From Sva-07 sp942492715 (GTDB lineage: Bacteria > Actinomycetota > Acidimicrobiia > Acidimicrobiales > Ilumatobacteraceae), in contig CALOFW010000026.1 of the NCBI GenBank assembly GCA_942492715.1, positions 1-64,000 of the forward strand: 64,000 nucleotides of DNA. The letters run 5' to 3'. The notes below the pieces were generated by a model, which was given only the letters and a program-made list of their open reading frames with translations, was not told the DNA's origin and ran no database searches. How positions within the stretch are numbered: position 1 is the stretch's first letter; each line of letters starts with the position of its first letter. Shown here piece by piece: positions 25,279 through 33,893 of the stretch. Made by a program: the position numbers and the translations under genes.

Positions 25279-26295
25279 ACGGAGCTGATCAACCAGACCG
25301 ACGTCGAGAACAGCTGCGGCTCCGACCCCAGCTGGTTGTGCGAGACCGTCTACGACCTGACCAACGGCAACACGGTGCTGCCCGGCGTGATCGACACGAT
25401 CGTCAAGATCGGTCTGATCCTGTTGGTCGCCTGGATCCTGACACTGGTCACGCGGCGCTACTTCGCGCGGCTGGTCGCCCGGATGGTCGCGCCGGACACG
25501 ACCATCGCAACACGCCAGCTCGCACGGCTGGGCGACGGCGCTGCCGAGCTGGTCTCCGATGAGCCCGATCCGCGTCGAGCTGCGCGCGTGCACTCGATCT
25601 CCGCGGTGGTCGGCAGCACCGCCGCGGTCATCATCTGGTCGATCGCGCTGATCATGGCGCTCGGCGAACTCGGCGTCAACCTCGCACCGCTGATCGCAGG
25701 TGCCGGCATCGCCGGCGTCGCCCTCGGTTTCGGCGCCCAGAGCCTCGTACAGGACTGCATCGCCGGACTGTTCATGCTGGTCGAGGACCAGTACGGCATC
25801 GGCGACATCGTCGATCTCGACGAGGCGACGGGCGTGGTGGAGAAGATCTCGCTGCGCACGACGGTGCTCCGCGGAGTCGACGGGACCGTGTGGCACGTGC
25901 CCAACGGCGAGGTGCAGCGGGTCGGCAACAAGTCGCAGCTGTGGTCGGTGGCCCTGATCGACGTCGACGTCGCCTACGACTGCGACCTCGGCGCGGCGCG
26001 CCAGGTCATCCTCGACACCGTGCAGACCGTCTGCGCGAGCGACGACTGGAGTTCCGCGATACTCGACGAACCGCAACTGCTCGGGGTCGAGGCGTTGGGA
26101 GCCGACGGCATCACCATCCGGGTCACGGTCAAGACCGAGCCGGGCACCCAGTGGGCGCTGCAGCGAGCACTCCGCGAGGCGATCAAGGGCGCGCTGGACG
26201 GCGCCGGGATCGAGATCCCGTTCCCGCAGCGAACGATCTGGGTGCGGCGAGACGACGGATCGTCGGGCGACGATCCACTCGCCGACGCTCCCTGA
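25249..26295 (+). CDS. MscS-family small-conductance mechanosensitive channel
   Basis: A 348-residue membrane protein. Hydrophobic helices lie near residues 42-62, 115-135 and 138-160. The pore and beta-domain signature follows: GFGAQSLVQDCIAGLFMLVEDQYGIGDIVDL, here in pieces, then GVVEKISLRTTVLR and HVPNGEV. Family members open under membrane tension to release solutes during hypo-osmotic shock. The C-terminal part has the usual alpha/beta fold. The start is the first ATG of an 18-base duplication, 7 bases after a -10 box. The DUF2207-like gene follows after 7 bases, suggesting one transcript. Confidence 0.9.
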   Translation: MHLPDAMHLPTELINQTDVENSCGSDPSWLCETVYDLTNGNTVLPGVIDTIVKIGLILLVAWILTLVTRRYFARLVARMVAPDTTIATRQLARLGDGAAELVSDEPDPRRAARVHSISAVVGSTAAVIIWSIALIMALGELGVNLAPLIAGAGIAGVALGFGAQSLVQDCIAGLFMLVEDQYGIGDIVDLDEATGVVEKISLRTTVLRGVDGTVWHVPNGEVQRVGNKSQLWSVALIDVDVAYDCDLGAARQVILDTVQTVCASDDWSSAILDEPQLLGVEALGADGITIRVTVKTEPGTQWALQRALREAIKGALDGAGIEIPFPQRTIWVRRDDGSSGDDPLADAP

Positions 26296-26302
26296 TGACA
26301 CA

Positions 26303-27784
26303 ATGACCGCCATGGCATCGGCGGTGGTGGTGGGATTCGACGCCCTCGCTCCTGCGTTCGACATCGGTTGGCTGATCATCGCCGCGCTCCTGACGGGGGG
26401 CGCGTTCGCCGTGTTCGACTGGCAGCGACAGCGGACCGCTCCACCGCGCCCGACGGCAGCGCCGAGCGTCGAGTCGTTGCGGTCCGACCCGCCCGCCGTG
26501 GTCAACATGATCACCAACGACGCCACCGTGACCGCCGAGGCGCTCCGAGCGACGGTGATCGACCTGGCGGCACGTGGCTGGCTGCGGATCCTGCCACCCG
26601 ACGGCGGCGACGACCTCGCTCGGGTTCGCCCCGCCGCCGAGGCGTACGACGGCGATGCGCTCCGACCCTACGAACGCCTGGTGCTGCAGCACGTGATCGC
26701 CCGTTTCACCACCGATCGTGCGATCCCGGCGCCCTACCTCGCCGTCGACGTGCGCGGTTCGTGGTGGCGACGCTTCGCCGGTCTCGTCGCCGACGATGCA
26801 CGCGACAACGGCCTCGTCACCCGGCGATGGCGACCGTTCGACCTCGCGGCGCCCGCCGGCGTCACGCTGCTCGCGTGCCTGGCGTGGTGGATCGGGGCAC
26901 AGACCGGCAACGAGATCGCCGTCATCGACTCGGTCGAGCGTCGGATCGGTTCCTGGCTGATCCTCGCAGCGCTGGTGGTCCTGGTGGTGAGGATCGTCCG
27001 AGTCGTGCTCCAACCCGGTTTCACGCTCACCAACGAAGGCGCTGTCGCCACCGGTGCGTGGCTGGCGGTGCGTCGACGCCTCGACCAGACCGGCTTCGGG
27101 GAGTTGGCCCCGAGCGCGCAGGAGATCGGCGATCGGCGGCTCGCCTACGCGACGGCGATGTGTCTCGCCGACGGCGCGGCCGTCGAGCTCCCCTTGGCGC
27201 GGGAGGACCACTTCCGGGCATGGAGTTCCGTCGGTGGTCGCTCCCGTCTGGTTCGGGTGCACTATCCGTCGCGGATCGGCTTCGGTCTCGCGCCGTCCGT
27301 CGCGATCGGCGTCGGCGTCGTGCTGTTCCTCCTCGGCGTTCGGCTGCGGCGCTGGTCCGAGGAGGTCGCTCGGGGCGATGGCTTCGCATGGATCTACGAG
27401 CAGGTGCCCGAGCAGGACTGGTTGGTCGCCGACGTCGCGACCGTGGTCACGATCGTGGCGGTCGCCCCGATCGTGATCGGCGTGTGGCTCGTGATCGCCG
27501 GGGTGACCGACCTCTTCATGACCGTCGAACGGACAGGCGTGGTGATCCGTGCCCGTCGACCGGTCGAGGTCTCCTCGCTCCCTCGCCGTGTCCGGCGTCA
27601 GCTCGACCGTGACCGCTACCGCGTGTATCTCGCCGTCGACGACGGGTCCGCCGACGACGTGGTGGCGTGGCGGGCGAACGAGCGCACCGCGGTTCCCCAG
27701 GGAGCCCGAGCGACCGTCAAGGCCTCGAAGGTGCTCGGCCACGTCCGAAGCGCGACTCCGGTGGGGCACCGCCTCGTCGAATGA
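26303..27784 (+). CDS. DUF2207-like membrane protein
   Basis: A 493-residue protein with an N-terminal helix (about 12-35) and a soluble block with DPPAVVNMITN and ATVIDLAARGWLRI, resembling the winged region of DUF2207 proteins. It has paired helices near 190-240 and two more near 335-355 and 375-405. The C-terminus is soluble and basic. No catalytic motif is visible. It lacks the extracellular beta domain usual in full DUF2207 proteins, so it is a shortened or divergent member. It probably shares a transcript with the MscS gene. Function unknown. Confidence 0.6.
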   Translation: MTAMASAVVVGFDALAPAFDIGWLIIAALLTGGAFAVFDWQRQRTAPPRPTAAPSVESLRSDPPAVVNMITNDATVTAEALRATVIDLAARGWLRILPPDGGDDLARVRPAAEAYDGDALRPYERLVLQHVIARFTTDRAIPAPYLAVDVRGSWWRRFAGLVADDARDNGLVTRRWRPFDLAAPAGVTLLACLAWWIGAQTGNEIAVIDSVERRIGSWLILAALVVLVVRIVRVVLQPGFTLTNEGAVATGAWLAVRRRLDQTGFGELAPSAQEIGDRRLAYATAMCLADGAAVELPLAREDHFRAWSSVGGRSRLVRVHYPSRIGFGLAPSVAIGVGVVLFLLGVRLRRWSEEVARGDGFAWIYEQVPEQDWLVADVATVVTIVAVAPIVIGVWLVIAGVTDLFMTVERTGVVIRARRPVEVSSLPRRVRRQLDRDRYRVYLAVDDGSADDVVAWRANERTAVPQGARATVKASKVLGHVRSATPVGHRLVE

Positions 27785-27808
27785 GTCGAGTGACGGGCCG
27801 GCGACCGG

Positions 27809-29065
27809 TCAGGCCCTCCAGAAGCCGGCCTCGAGGTACTCGCCTTCCTCGAAGCCCACCGGATGGTCGGTGTCGTGTCCGGTCCGTTCGATCTCCCGAA
27901 GCGTCCGACCGGCCGCCTCGGCGGCGGCGAGGACCGTGTCGAAGAACTGCTGCGGCGTGACCCGGCTCGAACACGAGGCCTGCATCAGCACGCCACCCGG
28001 TCGCACGAGGCGCAGCGCGAGGTGCGTCAAGCGTGTGTACGCCCGCAGCGCCCCATCGACGTTCGCCTGGCGCTGGGCGAACGACGGCGGGTCGACGACC
28101 ACGAGGTCGTAGTTCACGCCGGCGCGGGCGAGCTGCACCATCACCTCGAACGCGTCGCCGACCTCGGTGGTGAACGCGCAGTTGCGTACGGCGTCGAGAC
28201 CACGGTTGAGTTCCATGTTGTGTTCCGCCGCTGCGAGCGTCGGCGCGGACAGGTCGACCGCGTGTACCGACCGAGCACCGCCGGCCGCCGCGTGCACGCT
28301 GAACCCGCCGGTGGACGCGAACACGTCGAGCACGTCGCTCCCCGACGCCATCGCACCGACCCGGAGCCGGTTCGCGCGCTGATCGAGGAAGTGTCCGGTC
28401 TTCTGACCGGCGCGCACATCGGCGTCGAACTGCAACCCTCCCTCGAAGAACCGTACCGGGCCGTCGGGAACCGTGCCGGCGATGACGTCGCCGTCGGCGA
28501 GCCCGAACGTCTCGCCGCGGGCGACGTTGCGAGCGAGCCGGAGCACGACCCCGCCACAGCCGGTGACGTCGAGCAGGACGCGTGTGACGGCAACGAGGTG
28601 CGGGAACCAGACGGCGGAGTACAGCTTGACGACGAGGACGTCGGCGTAGCGATCGGCCACCAGGCCCGACACGCCGTCGTTCTCGCCGTTGAGGACGCGG
28701 TACGCCAACCGGTCCGCGTCGGGATCGGACGTGAACGCGGACCGACGGTCGAGTGCCGATCGGAAGGTGGCGCGCCAGAAGTCGTCGTCGAGCGGCGTCG
28801 GCTTGCCGACGTGGACGATGCGGAAGCGGATCGGCGAGTCGGGATCGTGGAGCGCGAGTGCGACGAACTTGCGGTCGTTGTCGAAGATCACCGAGACGTC
28901 GCCCGCCTCGGCCTCGTGGCTCACCGACGTGACCGACTCCTCGAACACCCAGGGGTGCCGGGCGCGGATGTGTCGGAGGGCATCGGGGGTGACGCGGACG
29001 GCGAGGCGCTTCTCGTTCGGCCGCGGGACCCGGAGCAACCGACGATGGAGTTCAGGACGATTCAT
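27809..29065 (-). CDS. Class I SAM-dependent rRNA methyltransferase (RlmI-like)
   Basis: The start is taken at the ATG giving MNRPELHRRL (418 residues). The 39 extra residues of the open frame have no family character. The N-terminus has a PUA-like segment (HPWVFEESV), then an EEHD-like central domain (DGVSGLVADRY). The C-terminal Rossmann methyltransferase contains DVFASTGGFSVHAA for SAM binding and the catalytic VVVDPPSFA, followed by LMQASCSSRV. Homologues methylate a cytosine of 23S rRNA (m5C1962 in E. coli), using a Cys in the SCS motif. It converges with the DUF2207-like gene and is divergent from an SDR gene. Confidence 0.88.
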   Translation of the reverse strand: MNRPELHRRLLRVPRPNEKRLAVRVTPDALRHIRARHPWVFEESVTSVSHEAEAGDVSVIFDNDRKFVALALHDPDSPIRFRIVHVGKPTPLDDDFWRATFRSALDRRSAFTSDPDADRLAYRVLNGENDGVSGLVADRYADVLVVKLYSAVWFPHLVAVTRVLLDVTGCGGVVLRLARNVARGETFGLADGDVIAGTVPDGPVRFFEGGLQFDADVRAGQKTGHFLDQRANRLRVGAMASGSDVLDVFASTGGFSVHAAAGGARSVHAVDLSAPTLAAAEHNMELNRGLDAVRNCAFTTEVGDAFEVMVQLARAGVNYDLVVVDPPSFAQRQANVDGALRAYTRLTHLALRLVRPGGVLMQASCSSRVTPQQFFDTVLAAAEAAGRTLREIERTGHDTDHPVGFEEGEYLEAGFWRA

Positions 29066-29142
29066 CCCCGCAACGACGCAGTGAGGCCGATCGCCGTCCG
29101 GCGGACCGTGCTGCCGTTCGGGGCGGTGATGTCGTCGTACGC

Positions 29143-29148
29143 CATACT
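29143..29148 (+). promoter_or_regulatory. -10 box (CATACT) for the SDR gene
   Basis: CATACT ends 6 bases before the ATG at 29155 in the 89-base divergent gap. No Shine-Dalgarno sequence; leaderless-type. Confidence 0.4.
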
Positions 29149-29154
29149 CCCAGC

Positions 29155-29958
29155 ATGCCTGATTCCCGCTCGCCACTCGCACTCACGAATCTGTTCGGTC
29201 TCGACGGCAAGGTCGCCGTGGTCACCGGCGGCTCCCGAGGGATCGGCTTCATGATCGCCTCGGGTCTGGTCGCCAACGGGGTGCGCACGTACATCACCGC
29301 CCGCAAGGCGGAGCCGTGCGACGCCGCGGCGGCCGAGTTGTCCGAGCACGGTGAGTGCATCTCGATCCCGGCCGACCTGTCGACCGCCGACGGCCTCGCC
29401 TCGTTCGTGGCCGCGCTGGCCGAACGCGAGGAGCAGATCGACATCCTGGTCAACAACGCCGGTGCCGCGTGGGGCGCGCCGCTGGGCGAGTTCCCCGAGA
29501 TCGGTTTCGACAAGGTGATGGACATCAACGTCAAGGCGCCGTTCATGCTGACGCAGGCACTGCTCCCCCAGTTGAGGGCGGGGGCGACCGCCGACGATCC
29601 GGCCCGGGTGATCATGATCGGCTCGATCGACGGGATCCGGGTGCCGATCGGCGACAACTACTCGTACTCGGCCTCGAAAGCGGGCGTCCACATGATGGCG
29701 CGCCACATGGCCGCGCACCTGGTGAGGGACAACATCACGATCAACTCGATCGCACCCGGCCCGTTCGAGTCGAAGATGATGGCGTACCGCCTCGACGACC
29801 CGGACAGCCGCAAGATGGTCGAGGCAAGCGTGCCCCGCAAGCGCATCGGTTCACCCGAGGACATCGCCGGGACGGTGATCTTCCTCGCCAGCCGTGCCGG
29901 CGCCTACACCACCGGCACGGTCGTCCCCGTCGACGGCGGCATCTCCACGCTCAACTGA
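29155..29958 (+). CDS. Short-chain dehydrogenase/reductase (classical SDR)
   Basis: 267 residues with cofactor motif TGGSRGIGF, NNAG at about residue 100, catalytic Ser in IMIGSID and YSYSASKAG with the Y-x3-K pair. The C-terminus (TGTVVPVDGGISTLN) is typical of 3-oxoacyl-reductase-like SDRs. It reduces or oxidises a carbonyl/alcohol with NAD(P)H in the cytoplasm; the substrate is unknown. Its last 8 bases overlap the end of the convergent SDR gene. It is transcribed divergently from the rRNA methyltransferase gene. Confidence 0.88.
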   Translation: MPDSRSPLALTNLFGLDGKVAVVTGGSRGIGFMIASGLVANGVRTYITARKAEPCDAAAAELSEHGECISIPADLSTADGLASFVAALAEREEQIDILVNNAGAAWGAPLGEFPEIGFDKVMDINVKAPFMLTQALLPQLRAGATADDPARVIMIGSIDGIRVPIGDNYSYSASKAGVHMMARHMAAHLVRDNITINSIAPGPFESKMMAYRLDDPDSRKMVEASVPRKRIGSPEDIAGTVIFLASRAGAYTTGTVVPVDGGISTLN

Positions 29959-30916
29959 ACGCGTCGACGCCGGTCCGTTCCGCGGACAGCACCCACAGGC
30001 GAGCGGCCTCATCGGCGTCGATCGCGTGTGGATCTACCCCCATGAAGCGGGCGAAGGGGCTGTCGGGATCGGTGACGGCGGCGATGTCGGCGTCCTCGCA
30101 GTAGACACCGCCCATGTCGGCGAGCTGCGGTGACGTCGCCGCCCACACCGACGTCGCCGCGCCCTGTTCCGGGGTCTTGAACAGCTCGTTGACGTTGCCG
30201 TCGGCATCGATCCAGCCACGCTCGATCATCTCGTCCTGCGGCAGGTACCGCTGGAGCTCGGTCATGATGCCGCCGGGGTGCACCGCGAAGGCGCGCACGC
30301 CGTGCGGCGCGCCGAGCGCATCGAGCTGGACGGCGAACAGGGCGTTGGCGGTCTTGGCCTGGCCGTAGGCGACCCATTTGTCGTAGCCGGTCTCGAAGTC
30401 GATGTCGTCCCACCGGATGCCCGACAGCTTGTGGCCGGTCGACGAGAGCGAGACGACCCTCGCCCCGCCGTCGGCGGCCAGGGCGGGCCACAGCCGGTTG
30501 ATCAGGGCGTAGTGGCCCAGATGGTTGGTGGCGAACTGGGCCTCCCAGCCGGGGCCGACCCGCGTCTCCGGGCAGGCCATGATCGCCGCGTTGTTGATCA
30601 CGATGTCGAGCGAGACACCGCTTGCGAGCACCGAATCGGCGAAACGGGAGACGCTCCCCTGGTCGGCGAGGTCGAGTTCGGCGACGGCGATCTCGCCCGC
30701 TGTCAGCTGATCGAAGCTCGCATCGCTCAGCGACCCCACGTCGCTGAGTACCTCGCGGGCGTGATCCGGGCGTCGAGCCGGCACGATCACGGCCGCGCCG
30801 GCCTCGGCGAGCGCTCTGGTGGTCTCGAGCCCGAGGCCGGAGTACCCGCCGGTGACGAGCGCGACCGTTCCGGTCAGATCGCGGCCGCCGATCACGCCGG
30901 TGGGCGTCGAGCGCAT
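29951..30916 (-). CDS. Short-chain dehydrogenase/reductase (retinol dehydrogenase-like)
   Basis: 321 residues with TGGYSGLGLETTRALAEAG for NADP binding, NNAAIMACP, SLSSTGHK and a YGQAKTAN active site, the pattern of the longer SDR group that includes retinol dehydrogenase-like and protochlorophyllide-reductase-like proteins. The ATG at 30916 gives MRSTPTGVIGGRDLTG. No Shine-Dalgarno or clear -10 box is seen upstream, where the transcript would be C-rich. It converges with the neighbouring SDR gene, overlapping by 8 bases. Substrate unknown. Confidence 0.85.
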   Translation of the reverse strand: MRSTPTGVIGGRDLTGTVALVTGGYSGLGLETTRALAEAGAAVIVPARRPDHAREVLSDVGSLSDASFDQLTAGEIAVAELDLADQGSVSRFADSVLASGVSLDIVINNAAIMACPETRVGPGWEAQFATNHLGHYALINRLWPALAADGGARVVSLSSTGHKLSGIRWDDIDFETGYDKWVAYGQAKTANALFAVQLDALGAPHGVRAFAVHPGGIMTELQRYLPQDEMIERGWIDADGNVNELFKTPEQGAATSVWAATSPQLADMGGVYCEDADIAAVTDPDSPFARFMGVDPHAIDADEAARLWVLSAERTGVDAFS

Positions 30917-30935
30917 CCCGAAGCCGGAGGGCAGT

Positions 30936-31003
30936 GGGGCTTGCGGGGGGGCGGAGTGGGTGAGGCGGGAGTGGGCGATGGAGGTGTCGGCGATGCCATC
31001 GCC
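30936..31003. promoter_or_regulatory. G-run cluster and dyad in a divergent promoter region
   Basis: In the 147-base gap between an SDR (minus) and the alkylsulfatase-like gene (plus), the plus strand carries five runs of three or more G (30936-30974), enough for a G-quadruplex. A perfect 8-base-arm dyad (CGGCGATG-C-CATCGCCG, 30988-31004) follows. Both lie upstream of the plus-strand -10 box. Confidence 0.45.
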
Positions 31004-31050
31004 GGACCGTAGCGAGCCGGTCGGCTCCGATCACCGCTGGAGCGGTCTGG

Positions 31051-31056
31051 CAGGAT
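31051..31056 (+). promoter_or_regulatory. -10 box (CAGGAT) for the alkylsulfatase-like gene
   Basis: CAGGAT ends 7 bases before the ATG at 31064. Leaderless-type arrangement. Confidence 0.35.
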
Positions 31057-31063
31057 CGCCTCC

Positions 31064-32776
31064 ATGACCACGAACCCCACTGCGAACGCCGTTCCCGCCA
31101 GCTTCGCTGCGGACGACTCGCTGACCGTGACGGCGCCGAACGGTGGGCTCGCCCGCCGGGAGATGATCGAACACACCGAGCGCTTCGAGCGGCGGCTGTG
31201 GCAGGTGACCGACCGGGTGTGGTGCATGGTCGGCAACGGTTTGTCGAACCAGACGTTCGTCGAGGGTCCCGACGGGCTGATCGTGGTCGACACCGGCGAG
31301 TCGATCCAGGAGATGGCAGCGGCGCTGGCCGAGGTCCGAGCGTTCACCGATGCGCCGATCGTCGCCGCGATCTACACGCACTTCCACTACGTCGGTGGAA
31401 CGCAGGCGCTGCTCGATGCGGGCGCTCCGGCCGACCTCCCGATCTGGTCACACGCAAAGGTGCTCGCCAATCGCAGCCGCCAGGCCGGTGAGGTCGGGCC
31501 GATCTCGCGCAGCGGTCTGATCCACCAGTTCGGCGTCCTGCTGCCCGACGACGGTCCCGACGCACTGACCGGTGCCGGCATCGGGCGGGCGTTCCGCAAT
31601 CCGGAGCACGCGCCGTTCACCGAGGGCTTCCTGCCGCCGACCGACACCTTCGACGAGCCGACGACGATCACGCTCGCCGGGTTGACGATCGAGATGACCC
31701 CGGCCCCCTCGGACGCCGACGATTCCGTGACCCTGTGGTTCGCCGATCTCGGCGTGTGCGTCAACAACCTGATGTGGCCGGCGCTGTTCAACGTGTTCGC
31801 GATACGCGGCGAGGAATACCGAGACCCCAGGGTGCTGCTCGCCGGGTTCGACCACCTGCTGTCGCTCGGTGCCGACCACCTCGTAGGCGCACACGGCCCG
31901 CCGATCAGCGGCGCCGACCACATCGCTGCCGAGCTCACCCGCAGCCGCGACGCGATCCAGTTCATGTGGGACCAGACGGTGCGCGGCGTCAACAAGGGCC
32001 TCACCCACGGCGAGCTGATCGAGTTCGTCCAGCTGCCGGAGCTGTACGACGAGTCGTACCTCCAGACCCAGCACTATGGGCTGGTCGAGCATCACACCCG
32101 CCAGATCCACACCGGCCTGCGGGGCTGGTTCGACGGCGACGAGTCGACGCTGTTCCCGCTGCCGACGGCCGAGCGGGCAGCTCGCTTGGTCGCCGGCTTC
32201 GGCGGTCCGGATGCGGTGCGAACTCAGGCCGAGGCCGCGCTGGCCGACGACGACGTCCGCTGGGCGCTCGAGTTGTCGTCGTGGCTCGCTCGGCGAGCCG
32301 ACGCCGAACAGAGCGACCGAGATCGTCTCGCCGAGGTGCTCCGCACCATCGCCCGGCGCACCACCTCGGCGAACGTTCGCAACTGGTGCCTCACGCGCTC
32401 CCGGCACCTCGACGGCACGATCAGCACGGACCGCTTCCGAAGGCATCGACTGACCCCGGACCACGCTGCGACTGCGCCGGCAAGCGATCTCGTGCACGTG
32501 CTCCGGGTGACGCTCGACCCGAGCCGTTGCACCGGCGTCGACCGCCATCTCGCCGTCGAGTTCCCCGACGGCACGGCGGGGCTGCACGTTCGCAACGCGG
32601 TGGCCGTTCCAACCAGCGGCGACGACGCCAAGGTCACCCTCACGATCACTCGCACCGCCTGGGCCGACCTGTTCAACGGACGTCGCACGATCGGCGACCT
32701 CCTCGCCGCCAGCGACGCGTCCACCAGCGACGATGCGGCCGTCACCGAGTTCTGGACCTGGTTCGACCTCGACTGA
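31064..32776 (+). CDS. Alkylsulfatase-like MBL protein with altered metal motif
   Basis: A 570-residue protein with the layout of SdsA1/BDS1 alkylsulfatases: N-terminal beta-lactamase fold (about 50-300), central dimerisation domain (about 300-435) and C-terminal SCP2-like domain (about 450-570, ending FWTWFDLD). The family usually has an H-x-H-x-D-H motif; here the segment reads YTHFHYVGGTQAL (residues 104-116), keeping two His but lacking the Asp-His pair. A later GAHGP could supply another ligand. It may bind one metal or use a different chemistry. It is the third sulfatase-related protein in the window. Monocistronic as far as can be seen. Confidence 0.75.
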   Translation: MTTNPTANAVPASFAADDSLTVTAPNGGLARREMIEHTERFERRLWQVTDRVWCMVGNGLSNQTFVEGPDGLIVVDTGESIQEMAAALAEVRAFTDAPIVAAIYTHFHYVGGTQALLDAGAPADLPIWSHAKVLANRSRQAGEVGPISRSGLIHQFGVLLPDDGPDALTGAGIGRAFRNPEHAPFTEGFLPPTDTFDEPTTITLAGLTIEMTPAPSDADDSVTLWFADLGVCVNNLMWPALFNVFAIRGEEYRDPRVLLAGFDHLLSLGADHLVGAHGPPISGADHIAAELTRSRDAIQFMWDQTVRGVNKGLTHGELIEFVQLPELYDESYLQTQHYGLVEHHTRQIHTGLRGWFDGDESTLFPLPTAERAARLVAGFGGPDAVRTQAEAALADDDVRWALELSSWLARRADAEQSDRDRLAEVLRTIARRTTSANVRNWCLTRSRHLDGTISTDRFRRHRLTPDHAATAPASDLVHVLRVTLDPSRCTGVDRHLAVEFPDGTAGLHVRNAVAVPTSGDDAKVTLTITRTAWADLFNGRRTIGDLLAASDASTSDDAAVTEFWTWFDLD

Positions 32777-32822
32777 CGCGGGTTGGTCGCCCTACTCCGA
32801 CCAGGCGATCCCGAGCACGGTG

Positions 32823-33870
32823 ATGGCGGCAGTGGTCGCCGAGGGCGAGCGCCGGTCGATCCACGTGATCGACCATCATCATTCGATGACTGGCTGGCTG
32901 AGGGCCAACGCCAACTACTCAGGCGCCCAGTGCACCCGAGTCCGCAGGCTCGCCCGACTCGTCGACGACCTTCCCGAGGTGGGCGAGGCCCTTCACGTCG
33001 GCCGGATCGGGACCGCGCAAGCAGACGAGCTGGCCCGGGCACGCGCCAATCCGCGCTGCGGCGACCAGCTCGTCGACTCGATCGACGTGTTGTTGGAACA
33101 GGCCGAACAACTGAACTTCGACACTGCGCGAACCTGCCTGAAGCGATGGGAGATCCTCGCCGACCTCGACGGCGCACACGCCGACCTCGCTGCTCCCACG
33201 TACCGACGCGCAACGTCGCTACGACGCGCTCCGGGCGATCTTCCGCAAGTCGGTGACCGCTCCCGCCAACGGGCGAATTCCCCCTCCATTGGTGAACATC
33301 ATCGTCGACCAGCGCACTCACGAAGAGGGCCTCGCCGAGCACGGTCTGATCCCATTCCCCGACGACCTCCCCTCCCTCGACTTCGCCGAACGCCGTTGTG
33401 AGACCGACACCGGCATCAACCTCCTGCCCGACGACATCGTCCGGGCGACGCTGCAGGGCCACGTCCGGCGGGTCGTGATGAACTCTGCCGGCGTCGTGAT
33501 CGAGATGGGCCGCAAGCAGCGACTCTTCACGGGAGCCGCTCGAGATGCCGCCAAGCTGATGGCAACGAGCTGCGATCACCCCGGCTGCGCGGTGGGCGTC
33601 ACCTTCGCACAGGTCGACCACGTGACCGAGTGGAGCGACGACGGTCCCACCGACCCCGACAATTCCTCGATCGCCTGCGGGCGTCACAACCCCACCAAAC
33701 ACACGCACTACCGGGTGAAACGCACCAGCCGGGGATACGTGATCCACCACCGACGAGACGGCACCCCGATGCTCGCCGTCGGTCGCCGCCACCCCGACGA
33801 ACTCCCACCCGACAGCCACCAGCTCGACGAACTCGCACGAGCACGAGCCCGAGCACTCCGCAGCGCCTGA
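32823..33870 (+). pseudogene. Decayed DUF222/HNH endonuclease (13E12 family)
   Basis: Two adjacent frames carry the two ends of one family. Bases 32823-33200 encode the DUF222 helices (RRLARLVDDLPEVGEALHVG, LADLDGAHADL). From 33202 another frame continues with TDAQRRYDALRAIF and the HNH domain. In intact homologues about 50 residues lie between these blocks, so an internal deletion with a frame change has occurred, and the first 50-80 residues are also missing. The HNH module itself is intact. Such genes are common, multi-copy and often decayed in actinobacteria. Confidence 0.75.
33253..33870 (+). CDS. HNH endonuclease domain fragment (3' part of the decayed gene)
   Basis: The longest open part of the damaged DUF222/HNH gene, 205 residues from ATG 33253. 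It holds PPLVNIIVDQRTHEE and an HNH/zinc module: CDHPGCAVG, then VDHVTEW and a final His in CGRHNPTKH. If translated, it could make an HNH nuclease without its DUF222 partner domain, but no ribosome binding site or promoter was recognised. It is best read as a remnant. Confidence 0.55.
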   Translation: MTAPANGRIPPPLVNIIVDQRTHEEGLAEHGLIPFPDDLPSLDFAERRCETDTGINLLPDDIVRATLQGHVRRVVMNSAGVVIEMGRKQRLFTGAARDAAKLMATSCDHPGCAVGVTFAQVDHVTEWSDDGPTDPDNSSIACGRHNPTKHTHYRVKRTSRGYVIHHRRDGTPMLAVGRRHPDELPPDSHQLDELARARARALRSA

Positions 33871-33893
33871 CCGCGCTGATCAACGTGCGCCGT

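Noticed and set aside
33253..33870. HNH nuclease as a homing endonuclease or defence gene
   Set aside because: It is the tail of a broken DUF222/HNH family gene with no intron, intein or defence neighbours.
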